This document shows, piece by piece, positions 29,594 through 39,131 of a DNA stretch of 64,000 bases. How positions within the stretch are numbered: the first letter of the stretch is position 1; every line of letters starts with the position of its first letter. Under the pieces are notes generated by a model. The model had not been told where the DNA came from, made no database searches, and was given only the letters and a program-made list of their open reading frames with translations. Location: NCBI GenBank assembly GCA_963826505.1, contig CAWGXG010000008.1, positions 1,869,540 to 1,933,539 of the forward strand, read 5' to 3'. A program made the position numbers and the translations under genes. This DNA is from CAWGXG01 sp963826505. Its GTDB lineage: Bacteria; Chloroflexota; Anaerolineae; Aggregatilineales; Aggregatilineaceae.

Positions 29594-30633
29594 CGTTGAA
29601 CGAGACGTTGCAGGCTGCGTTAGGCTGGTCCGAGTGCGTGCTGTGCGGGCGCGGCACGACTGCGCTCTGGCTGGCACTGCGCGCCATATGGCGGCGGGAC
29701 GGGCCGGGCGAGGTGATCGTACCCGACATCGTGTGCGGGTCGGTACTGGACGGCGTGCTGTTGGCCGGGTTTGCGCCCGTCTTCGGGGACGTAGTGCCCG
29801 CGCGCTATACGCTTTCGGCGGAGAGCGTGGCAGCGCTGGTCACGCCGCGCACACGGGCGGTGATCGTCGCGCATATCTTCGGCCACGCCGCCGACGTTGC
29901 CGAAATTCGCGCGGCCGCGCCGGGCATTCCCATTATTGAAGACGCCGTGCAGGGCATCGGCGGTCACACGAACAGCGGCGCGGCGCTCGGATCGCTGGGT
30001 GACCTCGCGTTCCTCAGTTTTGATCCGGCAAAAATGATCGGTGGACGTGGCGGCGCGCTGTTCTTCGATGATAACAGGCTGGCCGAGGGCATACGCGCCG
30101 ATCTCGTCCAGCTACCCCAACCGCTCGATCTGGTATTCGACCTCCCCGACAGACTGCTGCCACCAAACGCTGCGGCAGCGTATGAGTCCCAACTGCGCCA
30201 GTACGCGCCCACCCTGCTGCGACCCTTCGATCCTTCGCCCGCCAACGTGGCGCACATACTGCACGATTGGCACACGCTCGAAACGCGCGTGACTACACGC
30301 AACGCCCAGGCGCAGCGGCTGCACGATCGGCTGGCCGGGCTGCCCCTGACGCTGCCGGATCTGCGGCCCGGCGACGCCGTGTGGTGCACTACGCTCACGC
30401 TCCCCACCCCGGCGCTAGCCCGGCGTCTGATCCACGATCTGCACCGGGCAGGGCTCGCGGCTTCGGCGCTGTATTTCCCGCTCAGCCAGATGTTCGGCCT
30501 CCTCACCGGCGCGGCCCCCCTAACTCACCGGCTGGTTAACCTGTGGGTGGAAGCACCGCCCGGCCCGGGTACGGTCGATCGCATCGCGGATGTCGTGCGC
30601 GCCGTGCCCTGGCCGCACTCCGCGCCGGACTGA
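29590..30633 (+). CDS. DegT/DnrJ/EryC1/StrS-type PLP aminotransferase-like protein
   Basis: It has a fold-type I PLP enzyme layout: CGRGTTALWLALRAI, EVIVPDIVCGSVLDGVL, IPIIEDAVQGIGG (Asp contacting the pyridine N) and the presumed Schiff-base Lys in SFDPAKMIGGRGGAL. GTG 29590 overlaps the previous stop (GTGA). At 347 residues it is slightly short for the family. It may transaminate a keto-sugar or act in the same catabolic route; no sugar-nucleotide genes are nearby. Confidence 0.75.
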   Translation: MTLNETLQAALGWSECVLCGRGTTALWLALRAIWRRDGPGEVIVPDIVCGSVLDGVLLAGFAPVFGDVVPARYTLSAESVAALVTPRTRAVIVAHIFGHAADVAEIRAAAPGIPIIEDAVQGIGGHTNSGAALGSLGDLAFLSFDPAKMIGGRGGALFFDDNRLAEGIRADLVQLPQPLDLVFDLPDRLLPPNAAAAYESQLRQYAPTLLRPFDPSPANVAHILHDWHTLETRVTTRNAQAQRLHDRLAGLPLTLPDLRPGDAVWCTTLTLPTPALARRLIHDLHRAGLAASALYFPLSQMFGLLTGAAPLTHRLVNLWVEAPPGPGTVDRIADVVRAVPWPHSAPD

Positions 30634-30642
30634 CGACGCATG

Positions 30643-31608
30643 TTACAGAAAACGGGCCAACGTATCGAGCATAGCGCGGTACATTCCGGGCGTGTAGTCG
30701 TGGCCGACGCCGGGATAGATGATCGTCTGGAAGCGCTCGCCTGCTTCGTAAAGATCGTAGACGTGGCGGGCGTAAGCATCAATGGTGCGCACGCCATCAA
30801 TGGGCGAGAGCGCGTCGGAATCACCGATCAGGATGCATTGGGCACGTGGGGCCATCAGGCTGACGATCTGCTCCATATCCACACCTGAGGCCAGCGCGCC
30901 GGGCACATAATAATAGATGCCGTGATCGTTGACGTTACCCGCCGCCAGCAAATTCTGATAACGCGTCATCTGCGCGACGGGGATCGCCACTTTGATGCGA
31001 TCATCGAGCGCGGCGAGCCACGTAGTGCGCGATCCGCCGAGGCTCATGCCGGTCGCGGCGATGCGGGCAGGATCCACGTCGGGCCGCGCGCAGAGGTAAT
31101 CCAGCGCCAGCAAATCGTCGCGTAGCATCATGCCCCACAGCGTCCGTCCCTGCCATAAGAACTGTTTGAACAGCGCCAGCTCGGTATCGGCTCCGCTCTC
31201 GCGATCACCGGCAGGCCCTTGCTGCTGGCGCTCGCCAAAGGCGTAGGCGTCAATGGCCAGCACAACATACCCGGCCGCGGCCAGGGCTGGCCCCAGCGGC
31301 GGCACAGTGACGCGATCTTCGAACATCTCGTTTTTGCCAAGGTGGTATTTGAAGCCGTGATAGTGGTGGTAGAGCACGGCGGGCGCTGGTCCCGTTAGCG
31401 TCTTCGGGGCCAGGACATAGCCAAACACGGTGGCCCCCACCCCATTGTCAAACGCGATCTTTTCAATCGTGAACCCAGGCCGGTCGAACGTCGCGAGGCG
31501 AGTTGGCTCCGGCAGCGTGCGCGACGGGACTTCACCGAGTAGCCGCCACAGCGTCGCCTGGATTTGCATGCGCTGAGATTCCCAGTCAGAGAGAGTTGCA
31601 GGATTCAT
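30643..31608 (-). CDS. Alpha/beta hydrolase (acetyl xylan esterase/dienelactone hydrolase-like)
   Basis: Nucleophile elbow GMSLGGSRT, acid in GDSDALSP and His in VGHDYTPGMY form the expected catalytic triad order. HHYHGFKYHLGKNEMFEDR and LAIDAYAFGERQQQG are typical of the hydrolase-of-DLH/Abhydrolase_7 group. ATG 31608 is preferred over 31638 because it has a GGAGAAGA site upstream. There is no signal peptide, so it is intracellular. It is convergent with the DegT-type gene, with 9 bases between stops. Confidence 0.8.
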   Translation of the reverse strand: MNPATLSDWESQRMQIQATLWRLLGEVPSRTLPEPTRLATFDRPGFTIEKIAFDNGVGATVFGYVLAPKTLTGPAPAVLYHHYHGFKYHLGKNEMFEDRVTVPPLGPALAAAGYVVLAIDAYAFGERQQQGPAGDRESGADTELALFKQFLWQGRTLWGMMLRDDLLALDYLCARPDVDPARIAATGMSLGGSRTTWLAALDDRIKVAIPVAQMTRYQNLLAAGNVNDHGIYYYVPGALASGVDMEQIVSLMAPRAQCILIGDSDALSPIDGVRTIDAYARHVYDLYEAGERFQTIIYPGVGHDYTPGMYRAMLDTLARFL

Positions 31609-31647
31609 GGGTGGATCTTCTCCAGGTATGAACGTCACCGGCGCAGG

Positions 31648-32670
31648 CTATTCGTTGGGATACGCGAGGCCCCACTGGGCGCGCAGCGTGTCGAGAATGT
31701 GCATGATGGCCAGCGATTCGTCCAGAGGCATCACGCTACTTTCGCGCTGACCGGCGCGGATGCACTCTCCAACCGCGATGGCTTCGTAGTTGTAGCCGTT
31801 GCCGGCAGTGGGCAGATGCACGGTGCGCGTGTCGTGGACGTTTCCCTCGAAAATGAGGCGGCTCTGTACGCCGGGCGCGGCAGGCTTCGCGAGCGTGACC
31901 ACGCGCGGATTGATCCACGGCTCGTGGATTTTGATGTAACCCTTTGTGCCGATGATGTCCGCTTCAACCGGGACACCCAACTGCACCGCCGACGAAAGCA
32001 GCGCTGTTTTGCCACCTTCATAGCCAAACATGTAGGCGGAGCGATCGTCGGTGCCGGTCTTGCCCAGCGCGGCAGTGCCGTAAATCGTTTGCGGCGTACC
32101 GAGGATCATGTGCGCGAAGGACACCGGGTAGATGCCCACGTCGAGCAATGCACCGCCCCCCATTTCCGGCGCAAACAAGCGGCTAGCGGGGTTGAACTCT
32201 GCCATGAACGACAGATTGGCGCGTACCAATTCCACCGTGCCGATCTCGCCCGCGGCGATCCACTCACGGACCTGAACCATCGCAGGTAAGAAGCGCGTCC
32301 ACATTGCTTCCATCAGGAACAGTCCCTGCGAACGGGCCAGATCGATCATGCTGGATGCCTGGCGCGCATTCAAGGCAAACGGTTTTTCGATGAGCACGTG
32401 CTTCCCGGCTCGCAGACACAGCAGTGTATGTTCGTAATGGTAAGGGTGCGGGGTACCGATGTAGATTACGTCCACGTCCGGATCGTGGGCGAGCGCCTCG
32501 TAACTGGCGTGACGATGCGGCGCGCCCCAGCGATCGGCAAACACGTCGGCGGTCGGCTGTTGGCGCGATCCAACCGCGACAAGCTCCGCATCCTCGACCA
32601 CGCTCAACCCTTCGGCAAACAAATTCGCGATGTACCCGGTGCTCAAAATTCCCCAACGTACTTTTTGCAT
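31648..32670 (-). CDS. Gfo/Idh/MocA family oxidoreductase
   Basis: A Rossmann NAD(P) domain begins at residue 3 (VRWGILSTGYIANLFAEGL) and the catalytic-site Lys is in EKPFALNARQ. The C-terminal alpha/beta domain contains GGGALLDVGIYPVSFAHMILG, typical of dihydrodiol-dehydrogenase-like members that act on sugars or cyclic diols. The start is ATG 32670 with a GGAGAAAA site; the open frame further upstream to 32829 is not conserved-looking. The hydrolase gene lies 39 bases downstream in the same direction and may be co-transcribed. Confidence 0.87.
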   Translation of the reverse strand: MQKVRWGILSTGYIANLFAEGLSVVEDAELVAVGSRQQPTADVFADRWGAPHRHASYEALAHDPDVDVIYIGTPHPYHYEHTLLCLRAGKHVLIEKPFALNARQASSMIDLARSQGLFLMEAMWTRFLPAMVQVREWIAAGEIGTVELVRANLSFMAEFNPASRLFAPEMGGGALLDVGIYPVSFAHMILGTPQTIYGTAALGKTGTDDRSAYMFGYEGGKTALLSSAVQLGVPVEADIIGTKGYIKIHEPWINPRVVTLAKPAAPGVQSRLIFEGNVHDTRTVHLPTAGNGYNYEAIAVGECIRAGQRESSVMPLDESLAIMHILDTLRAQWGLAYPNE

Positions 32671-33071
32671 AGCAATTTTCTCCTGTTGCCGGACACTAAC
32701 CCGTGACGGCTCTAATTTTAGCGTGTTTCTCCCGCGCCGCGCTGTGTGAGATTTGCCCTGTTGCGAGCAGCGGTGGATCCCAAGTGGCACAGAGGGCAGT
32801 TCCAGATTAAGCGTGCACGATTTCACCAATAATTCATGTACGGAACCGTTATTCTCTTGTAGAATAACAGGAACATTTTAGTTATAGTGGGATTATAACT
32901 TTCCAGGTACTGGCTGCATTCAATAGTGGCCGCTCCGAATTGTAGGGTCGACAATCGTCTGCCACGCGTTGGCTCGTCGTGGCAACGGCATAGCAGATTT
33001 GAGCATTGGCGCTCATTCTCCGATCCATGATTGGTGTGTTTTCATCCTACTGAACTTGCGTAAGGACTCCT
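32671..33071. promoter_or_regulatory. Divergent intergenic region with AT-rich inverted repeat
   Basis: No gene is present. A perfect 8-bp inverted repeat (32848-32855 with 32861-32868) with a 5-base spacer is followed by AT-rich sequence containing TTATAGTGGGATTATAA. This could be a regulator site or promoter for the sensor kinase gene at 33072. Confidence 0.4.
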
Positions 33072-34928
33072 ATGCCCGGTCTGCAAGCTACGCCTTTTGT
33101 GATTCCGCTTATCTTGGCCTCGCTCTTGTCGCTTGGCATCGGCCTGGTGATCTGGAGACGCCGTCCCGCGCCGGGCGTTATGCCGTTCATCGTCCTGACC
33201 GGGGCCGTGGCGTTCTGGGCGACGATGAACGCCGTCGAACTGGTCCAGACTACGCTGAACGCCAAGTTTTTCTTTTCGGGCATCCAATACTTTGGGATTA
33301 CAGCAGCGCCCGCCGCGTGGATGCTGTTCGCCGCCGAATATACGGGGCGCGAATCTTGGGTCACGCGCCGGAACGTCCTGCTGCTAATGATCGAGCCCGC
33401 GCTCGCGATCCTGTTCGTTTTCACGAATCCGCTGCATCATCTGTTTCATTCTGAATTCGCGCTGAGCACCGAAGGATCGCTGCGCACCTTGCACGTCGCC
33501 TTTGGGCCGCTCTTCTGGATTCACGCTGTCTATTCGTACATCCTGATGCTGGTAGGCACAGGGTTGTTGATCCAGGCGTTTTTCCGCGCGCCGCAACTTT
33601 ACCGGGGGCAGGTTCTCACCCTGTTGATCGCCGCGATCGCTCCCTGGATCGCAAACGCCGTCTCGATCTTTGGGCTGAGCCCGATACCCAGCATTGACCT
33701 GACACCGCCCGCGTTCACGATTACGGTGCTCGCCATGGGCTGGAGTATCTACCGCTACCGGCTCATGGATATCGTGCCTGTCGCCCGTGACACCGTGATC
33801 GAAAGCATGAGCGACCCCGTCTTCGTGCTGGATGGCCAGAACCGCATTGTGGATATCAACCCGGCCGCCAAGAGTCTGCTCGGACAGGGAGCTCAGAAGA
33901 ACGTCATCGGCAAACTGGCGGGAACGACGCTGGCCGACTTCCAACCCCTGGTTGAACAATATCGCACTGTTACGGAGGCCCACAGCGAGATTGCATTGGG
34001 CGAGTTTGAGAGTGAGCGACGCTATTTCGCGCTGCGAATTTCTCCGCTCACCAACCGCTACGGCGATCTCACCGGGCGTCTGTTCGTCCTGAATGAGATC
34101 ACCGCTCTTAAACGTGCCGCGCAGCATATCCAGGAACAAAACGAGACGCTGCGCAGTACAAATTCGGCGTTAGCCCTCGCGCGTGAAGAAGCCGAAGAGG
34201 CTAGCCGACTGAAAAGCGAGTTCCTGGCGACTATGTCGCACGAGCTGCGGACGCCGCTCAACGCAATCATCGGGTACGCGGACTTGATGCTCACCGGGCT
34301 AATCGGCGAGATGAGCGAAAAACATCATAACTATGTCGAGCGCATCGTGTCGAATGGGGAACGACTGCTGACGCTGATCAATGAACTCCTTGACCTGTCC
34401 AAGATTGAAGCCGGACGGCTTGAGACCCTCAACCAGCCCCTGTCACCAGCGCAACTGCTCACCGAGAGCCACGCGCGTATGCTGAGTCTGGCCGAGCAAA
34501 AAGGCTTGGGCCTGGAAACGTTTCTCGATCCGGACCTGCCACCGGAGATTATGGGCGACAAAGGACATCTGGAACACGTGTTGACCAATCTGGTTGGCAA
34601 CGCCATCCGGTTCACGCAGAGCGGCAAGGTCACTATTCGATTTGAAACCGCCGCCGACAGCAGATGGCAGTTGTCCGTCACTGATACTGGACTTGGCATT
34701 CCACCGCACGCATTGGAATTCATTTTCGACGAATTCCGGCAGGTGGACGGCTCGTCACAACGAGAGTATGGGGGGACCGGTCTGGGCCTGGCGATCGTGC
34801 GGAAACTCACGGTATTGATGGGTGGGACAGTTCAGGTGGAAAGTGAGGTCGGAAAAGGCAGCACATTCACCGTAAAACTCCCGCTCGTGGTTCCCGTACA
34901 GTTTACGGAAGGATTGCAGACGTCATAA
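33072..34928 (+). CDS. Membrane sensor histidine kinase, 7TM-PAS-HisKA-HATPase
   Basis: The N-terminal 225 residues hold about seven hydrophobic helices of the histidine-kinase N-terminal 7TM type (FVIPLILASLLSLGIGLVIW, AAPAAWMLFAAEYTG). A PAS domain follows (VFVLDGQNRIVDINPAAKSLLG), then HisKA with the phospho-acceptor in MSHELRTPLNAIIGY (about residue 389). The HATPase domain has NLVGNAIRFTQSG, DTGLGIP and GGTGLGLAIVRKL. It probably phosphorylates one or both of the receiver proteins encoded next, the first starting on its last base. Confidence 0.92.
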   Translation: MPGLQATPFVIPLILASLLSLGIGLVIWRRRPAPGVMPFIVLTGAVAFWATMNAVELVQTTLNAKFFFSGIQYFGITAAPAAWMLFAAEYTGRESWVTRRNVLLLMIEPALAILFVFTNPLHHLFHSEFALSTEGSLRTLHVAFGPLFWIHAVYSYILMLVGTGLLIQAFFRAPQLYRGQVLTLLIAAIAPWIANAVSIFGLSPIPSIDLTPPAFTITVLAMGWSIYRYRLMDIVPVARDTVIESMSDPVFVLDGQNRIVDINPAAKSLLGQGAQKNVIGKLAGTTLADFQPLVEQYRTVTEAHSEIALGEFESERRYFALRISPLTNRYGDLTGRLFVLNEITALKRAAQHIQEQNETLRSTNSALALAREEAEEASRLKSEFLATMSHELRTPLNAIIGYADLMLTGLIGEMSEKHHNYVERIVSNGERLLTLINELLDLSKIEAGRLETLNQPLSPAQLLTESHARMLSLAEQKGLGLETFLDPDLPPEIMGDKGHLEHVLTNLVGNAIRFTQSGKVTIRFETAADSRWQLSVTDTGLGIPPHALEFIFDEFRQVDGSSQREYGGTGLGLAIVRKLTVLMGGTVQVESEVGKGSTFTVKLPLVVPVQFTEGLQTS

Positions 34929-35377
34929 TGGACCTGACAGAAGATATTTCGAGCTGGCGCGTTCTAGCCGTCGATGACGAGCCTGATAACCTGGATTTGA
35001 TCGTCGATCTGCTACGTTTTAGCGGGGCCGAAGCGACGCGCGCAGAAAATGGCGAGCAAGCATTGGCGCGCGTTGAGGACTTCCATCCCAATATCATTTT
35101 GCTTGATCTGGCTATGCCTGACCTCGACGGGTGGGAAGTTCATCGGCAGCTACGATCCGACGCGAAATATGATCCCGTCGTGATCATTGCTCTGACTGCC
35201 ATGGCCATGCCCGAGGATGCCGAGCGCGTACACGCAGCCGGTTTCGACAGCTATGTCACGAAGCCGTTTCGAGTCAAAGCCTTGCTGGCCACTCTGAGCG
35301 AGTGCATCCGCAATCACGCTCAACGCGAATCGGGTACATCATCTCTTTCTCCAACGAAGAATCATAGCCATGCCTGA
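34928..35377 (+). CDS. Single-domain response regulator (CheY/DivK-like)
   Basis: A receiver domain with the acidic pair AVDDEPDN, phospho-Asp in IILLDLAMPDLDG, Thr in ALTAMAM and Lys in YVTKPFR, about 150 residues, has no output domain. Its start is directly coupled to the kinase stop and its end overlaps a second receiver gene by 8 bases. It probably relays phosphate or acts by protein contact. Confidence 0.92.
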   Translation: MDLTEDISSWRVLAVDDEPDNLDLIVDLLRFSGAEATRAENGEQALARVEDFHPNIILLDLAMPDLDGWEVHRQLRSDAKYDPVVIIALTAMAMPEDAERVHAAGFDSYVTKPFRVKALLATLSECIRNHAQRESGTSSLSPTKNHSHA

Positions 35378-35746
35378 TGTAGCGGATTGGACGGTCCTCC
35401 TGGTAGATGACGAGCCAGACAGTCTGAATTTACTGCATGACATCCTGGATCTAAACGGTGCCCACGTCTACCAGGCGGCCAGCGGGATCAGTGCCTGGTG
35501 TGGCTAGATGAAATCGTCCCGACGGTAATTGTCCTTGACCTCTCAATGCCAAGGCCAGACGGGTGGGACCTGGTGGCCGAAATACGTGCCAAGCCGCGCC
35601 TGGCGTCAGTTCCGGTAGTGGCTGTCACGGCGTACTATTCTGAACGGGTAGCCGCGGAAGCCTTTCAGGCGGGCTTTGATGCCTTTTTCCCCAAGCCTAT
35701 CAAAGCGAGCGGATTCCTGAACAGGTTGAAGGAAATCGTAGGCTGA
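35370..35746 (+). CDS. Second single-domain response regulator, frame-broken
   Basis: It starts at ATG 35370 within the end of the first receiver gene. LLVDDEPDSLNLLHDIL supplies the acidic pair. After a missing base near 35488 the reading continues with IVPTVIVLDLSMPRPDG (phospho-Asp), VAVTAYYSERVA and FFPKPIKASG, completing a receiver of about 125 residues. There is no output domain. Without the missing base it would be a functional CheY-like protein paired with the kinase and first receiver. Confidence 0.82.
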
Positions 35747-35809
35747 TGAGGGGTCACGTGAGCGGTTCGGGCTGCTATCCGGATTACGCGCAACGACCTG
35801 AATCGCCGC

Positions 35810-35838
35810 TTGACGATCCCTAGGCAGGCTGGTACAAT
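35810..35838 (+). promoter_or_regulatory. Sigma-70-type promoter of tRNA-Glu
   Basis: TTGACG (35810-35815) and TACAAT (35833-35838) are separated by exactly 17 bases. The tRNA begins 12 bases after the -10 box, fitting a start just before the mature 5' end. Confidence 0.85.
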
Positions 35839-35850
35839 GCTCGCATTGTT

Positions 35851-35923
35851 GCCCCATTCGTCTAGCGGCCCAGGACATTGCCCTCTCAAGGCAGAAACAG
35901 GGGTTCGAGTCCCCTATGGGGCA
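35851..35923 (+). tRNA. tRNA-Glu (anticodon CUC)
   Basis: A full cloverleaf is seen. The 7-bp acceptor stem pairs 35851-35857 with 35916-35922 and position 35923 is the discriminator A. The anticodon loop is CTCTCAA with anticodon CTC, and the T-arm AGGGG/CCCCT has loop TTCGAGT. CCA is not encoded. The 3' end abuts the conjugative element and is overlapped by the end of the recombinase gene on the opposite strand, so it is the likely integration target. Confidence 0.93.
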
Positions 35924-37692
35924 CAGCTTGCTTCACCTCTTGAGGTCGAGGCATTTTCTTTATTTTCAGGGGAGGCTTCCGGGCTCGTCGTCGAAGCCTC
36001 TTTTTCTGCCTCATACAACGCGCCGCGCAGGATGATGAAACGGTCCGCCCAGGGCTTGAGTCTGAAGTTGGTAATGCGCCGCGCGTCCAGGTCGTACTCG
36101 ACCCAGTCGAAGAGGTTGCGCACAAGGCCCTGGCGGTCCTCATCGTCGCTGTTATCCCAGATGTAGGCCAGCTTTTCAACCACCTCGATACACAGCGCCA
36201 GTTCCAGCGCCATCTGCTCGTTCTCGGTTGTCCAGCTTTCCCAATGCGCGATCTCGCGCTCCAGCTTCTCACGCCGGCGGACAAACTCATCCTGGTCGAT
36301 CAATCCCTTCGGAATACAGATGCACCGCCGCGTCGAGCTTACGCTTGGCCAGGGCGATGGCCTGCTGTTTTTCGACTTCGGGGTCCAGGCCGCTCTCGCC
36401 GGACTGCTGCGCGAGCTTGAGGTGTACGGCCAGGTCGTTGAGCTGCTGTGGGCGTCTTCATCGACCGTCAGCAGGTGATCAGCCGCCCGAAATCCTCGTG
36501 GAAGATGTCACACGGCACGGATTTGTTGGTGCAGCCGCAGGAGACGCCCGCCGACGTGCCGGTAACGGCGCACGCCGTTCATGTTGGTGCCGCCCAGATG
36601 AGTGAGCAGCCGGGGATCGTCCTGCTCTTTGGCGAGCCTGCGCGCAGTGCGCACAGCGCGTTATGCGCCGACAGCGGATAGGGGTAGTCCTTGCTTCTTG
36701 ACGCCGTTATCCACCGGCCTGAAGGAGCGGCTCTTGCGCAGCTTGGCGACCTTACGCAGCAGCTTGACCGGAAACACCGCACGGTCTCGATGATGCGGCA
36801 TCTCGTCCACGTCCGGCTCGCTGTAGGCCGGGCGGTCCTTGGCTTTCTTGTCCAGCACCATCCCGCCGTACTCCGGCCAGTTGGCGAGCACGCGCCGCAC
36901 GTCGTCGCGCTTGATGGGCCGTGGACGTCCTTGCGGTCGCAGAACGGCCAGCCCTCCTCGTTGAGCTTGTAGGCGATCTTGTCCGCCCCGATGTTGGTGT
37001 CGGCGTACAAGGCCAGGATGTACCCCGCGCAGTCGTAATAAGCTGCGCCAGACCACACCCCCTTCCGGCTGCTCCTCGATCGTTGCCAGCCACAAACCGC
37101 CCATCCTCCAGCAGCCACGCCCCTTCAGGTGTAGGAATCAGATGGCCCTGCTCATCGCGCACGGTGCCAAAGGGTGGATGCCAATCGTCACGCCCTTGCA
37201 CTTGCGGTACCGCACACTGTCGCTGGCTCTTTGCGAGATGTCCTCGGCGTAATACTCATCGAAGATGGCGGCGAACTGGATGAAGATTCGCCCCATCGGG
37301 GTCGAGGTATCGACCTGGCGATTAGGCGCGGCCAGAACCAGGCGATATGCCGTGCTTCTCCAGCCGGTCGATGAGGTCGCCGACGCGCCAGCCTTTGCGG
37401 TGCAGGCGCGCCAGATCATTCCCAACCAGCGCGACGACATCGGCGTCACCCAGTCGTTTTTCGAGCGCCAGCCAGCCGGGCCGGTTCTTGACTGTGCGCG
37501 CGGACTTTGTGCCCTTCGGCGTCTTCGTACCATTCCGGATCCAGCCGTTTTCCTCGCAGACGCGCTCGATGTTGGCGCGCTGGCGCTCCGGGCTGTCCTT
37601 GTCGGTTTCGTCACGAGTGAAGGATTGGCGTACATAACACAGCGCGATGGTCCGATCAGCGGCAGACGAGGCGGTTTTTTCTTGCGGGACAT
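35914..37692 (-). CDS. Large serine recombinase (integrase of the element), frame-broken
   Basis: The catalytic domain has the nucleophile Ser in CYVRQSFTRDETD and continues with SPERQRANIE, LVGNDLARLHRKGWRVGDLID and TSTPMGRIFIQFAAIFDEYYAEDI. The recombinase DNA-binding domain follows (YILALYADTNIGADKIAYKLN, DDVRRVLANWPEYGGMV), then a coiled-coil-like tail (LIDQDEFVRRREKLEREI). Frame breaks occur at several points (near 37640, 37335, 37180, 37040, 36920, 36690, 36450 and 36300). ATG 37692 has an AAGGAGTTC site. The stop codon lies inside the tRNA-Glu gene. Such enzymes integrate and excise DNA at attachment sites with a catalytic serine. Confidence 0.85.
35972..36005 (+). terminator. Rho-independent terminator for tRNA-Glu inside recombinase gene (antisense)
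   Basis: A perfect 8-bp stem (35972-35979 with 35993-36000), a 13-base loop and TTTTT at 36001-36005 lie about 50 bases after the tRNA on its strand, within the coding region of the oppositely oriented recombinase. Confidence 0.8.
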
Positions 37693-37855
37693 GATCAGAA
37701 CTCCTTGTTTGTCTGGATGATAGATACGAGTCAGTAGCGATCCGCCACCAGACAGGTTAGAGTCTGAGGCGGTCGGTGCGCTACCTACCTTAGTGCATCG
37801 TCCAGAGTGCCGGGGTGTTGCAACCACCTCGGCGCTCACCTTGATTTCGTGTAGC

Positions 37856-38068
37856 TTACGCAGTTTCGTGGTCATTGTCAAGCTCTTCGCCCTCGTTTTC
37901 ACAATTCAGGTGATGCGCGTACGCACGAGCAATCGCCTTCAGCAAACCGCTGAACCCATCCTCAAACTCGCTGTCACGATCCATCTTCTCAGCCAGCATC
38001 GAAGCGGCTTCCTCGATATCGTCCGGTTCCGGAGGAGCGTAAACACGACGTTTCGGAGTGTTGCTCAT
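37856..38068 (-). CDS. Small acidic protein of unknown function
   Basis: This 70-residue protein starts MSNTPKRRVYAPPEPDDIEE and is rich in Asp/Glu with a helical middle (LAEKMDRDSEFEDGFSGLLKAIARAYAHHL). A strong AAGGAGGAG site precedes ATG 38068. It lies between the primase and the recombinase and is probably co-transcribed with them. Size and position suggest a small regulatory or directionality factor, but nothing in the sequence proves this. Confidence 0.55.
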   Translation of the reverse strand: MSNTPKRRVYAPPEPDDIEEAASMLAEKMDRDSEFEDGFSGLLKAIARAYAHHLNCENEGEELDNDHETA

Positions 38069-38071
38069 GGC

Positions 38072-39112
38072 TCACTCCTCCTTCCCCATCAAAATCGTCT
38101 TCTCGCGTGCCCGACGCAGCTCGCGCGCCAGCCAGGAATACAGGTTGCCCTGCTGCTGGTGAAACTCGGTCAGGTCTTTGCCCCACGGCACCCGCACGCG
38201 GTGCATGCGCTCCGAGCCCAACCCTAACCGCGCCGCGCCCTGCTCGCCCGGCGTCATCGGCATCATAGGCCAGCAGGATCAGCGGCACCGCCACCAGGTC
38301 GGCCAACCAGCGCGGACTCAAGGAGTTGGCGGCGCTGCCGACCGTCACCGCCGCGACCAGCGGCTCCGCTTCCTGGTAGGCCAGCAGCGTGTCGAACTCG
38401 CCTTCGCAGAACAACGCCGCTCGCGCGCCGTGCAGACCATCAGCCTGATACAACCCGCCACTGCTGCCGCCCTTGATCTGCACATACTTCGGGAATCCGC
38501 CCGCGCGGCGCACCTTCACCGCCCACAGCCGTTCCGCCCCGTCGGTCAACCAGGGGATGGTGATGCCGCACGGCACGCTCAAGACCGGCGATGGTCCGCC
38601 ACTGGCGTGGACTGCCCGGCAGATAGCCCAGATGCGCCGCCTGGATCGTCGCTGGCTGCAAGCCGCGCCCGACCAGGTAGCGCAGCGCCGGTTCGCCCGA
38701 AGTGGACCACAGCGCTTCTTCCGCCAGGTCCATCACCTGACGGGCTGCCGTCTGCCAGCGTACCGGCGGTGGCGCTTCTTCGGGCCGCGTGCGGCGCGGC
38801 TGTGGTTTTGGTTTTGGCGTGGGCATCTCGTGACTCAACACCTGGACCGCCTCCTCAAAACTCAGATGGCGCATGCGCTGCAGCCAGTCGAACACATCGC
38901 CATGCAGCTGGCACGCCCCGAAACACGTGAAGCCGTTCGCCCACACCGCCAGGCTGTAGCCGCGCTTTTCCTGGTGAAACGGGCAGCGCCACAGCAGCGC
39001 GCCTCCCCCCTGGCGCGGCGCGGGTCCCAGGTCCTGTTCGACAATCCGCCGCAGATCGTGCTGCTGCCTTCAACTGCTCAGTCGTCTGTGTGCATCGGTG
39101 GTCTGCTCCCAT
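38072..39112 (-). CDS. DNA primase-like protein (CHC2-type zinc finger plus TOPRIM), frame-broken
   Basis: Read across frame breaks near 39065, 38590 and 38255, the N-terminus has a zinc-finger-like segment (LLWRCPFHQEKRGYSLAVW, then NGFTCFGACQLHGDVFDWL). The middle contains LRYLVGRGLQPATIQAAHLG, and the C-terminus a TOPRIM core (AALFCEGEFDTLLAY, LILLAYDADDAG). This is the layout of phage and plasmid primases that make RNA primers. ATG 39112 follows a set of TTGACAGG repeats. It probably works with the DUF3987 protein encoded just upstream in element replication. Confidence 0.8.
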
Positions 39113-39131
39113 GTGAAACCTGACAGTGGTA

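Noticed and set aside
35851..35923. CRISPR arrays or further RNA genes in the window
   Set aside because: No regularly spaced repeats and no second tRNA or rRNA were recognised on either strand.
37693..37872. N-terminal extension of the recombinase from ATG 37872
   Set aside because: The frame is open, but this start lies inside the upstream small gene and ATG 37692 has a good ribosome site and leads straight into the catalytic domain.
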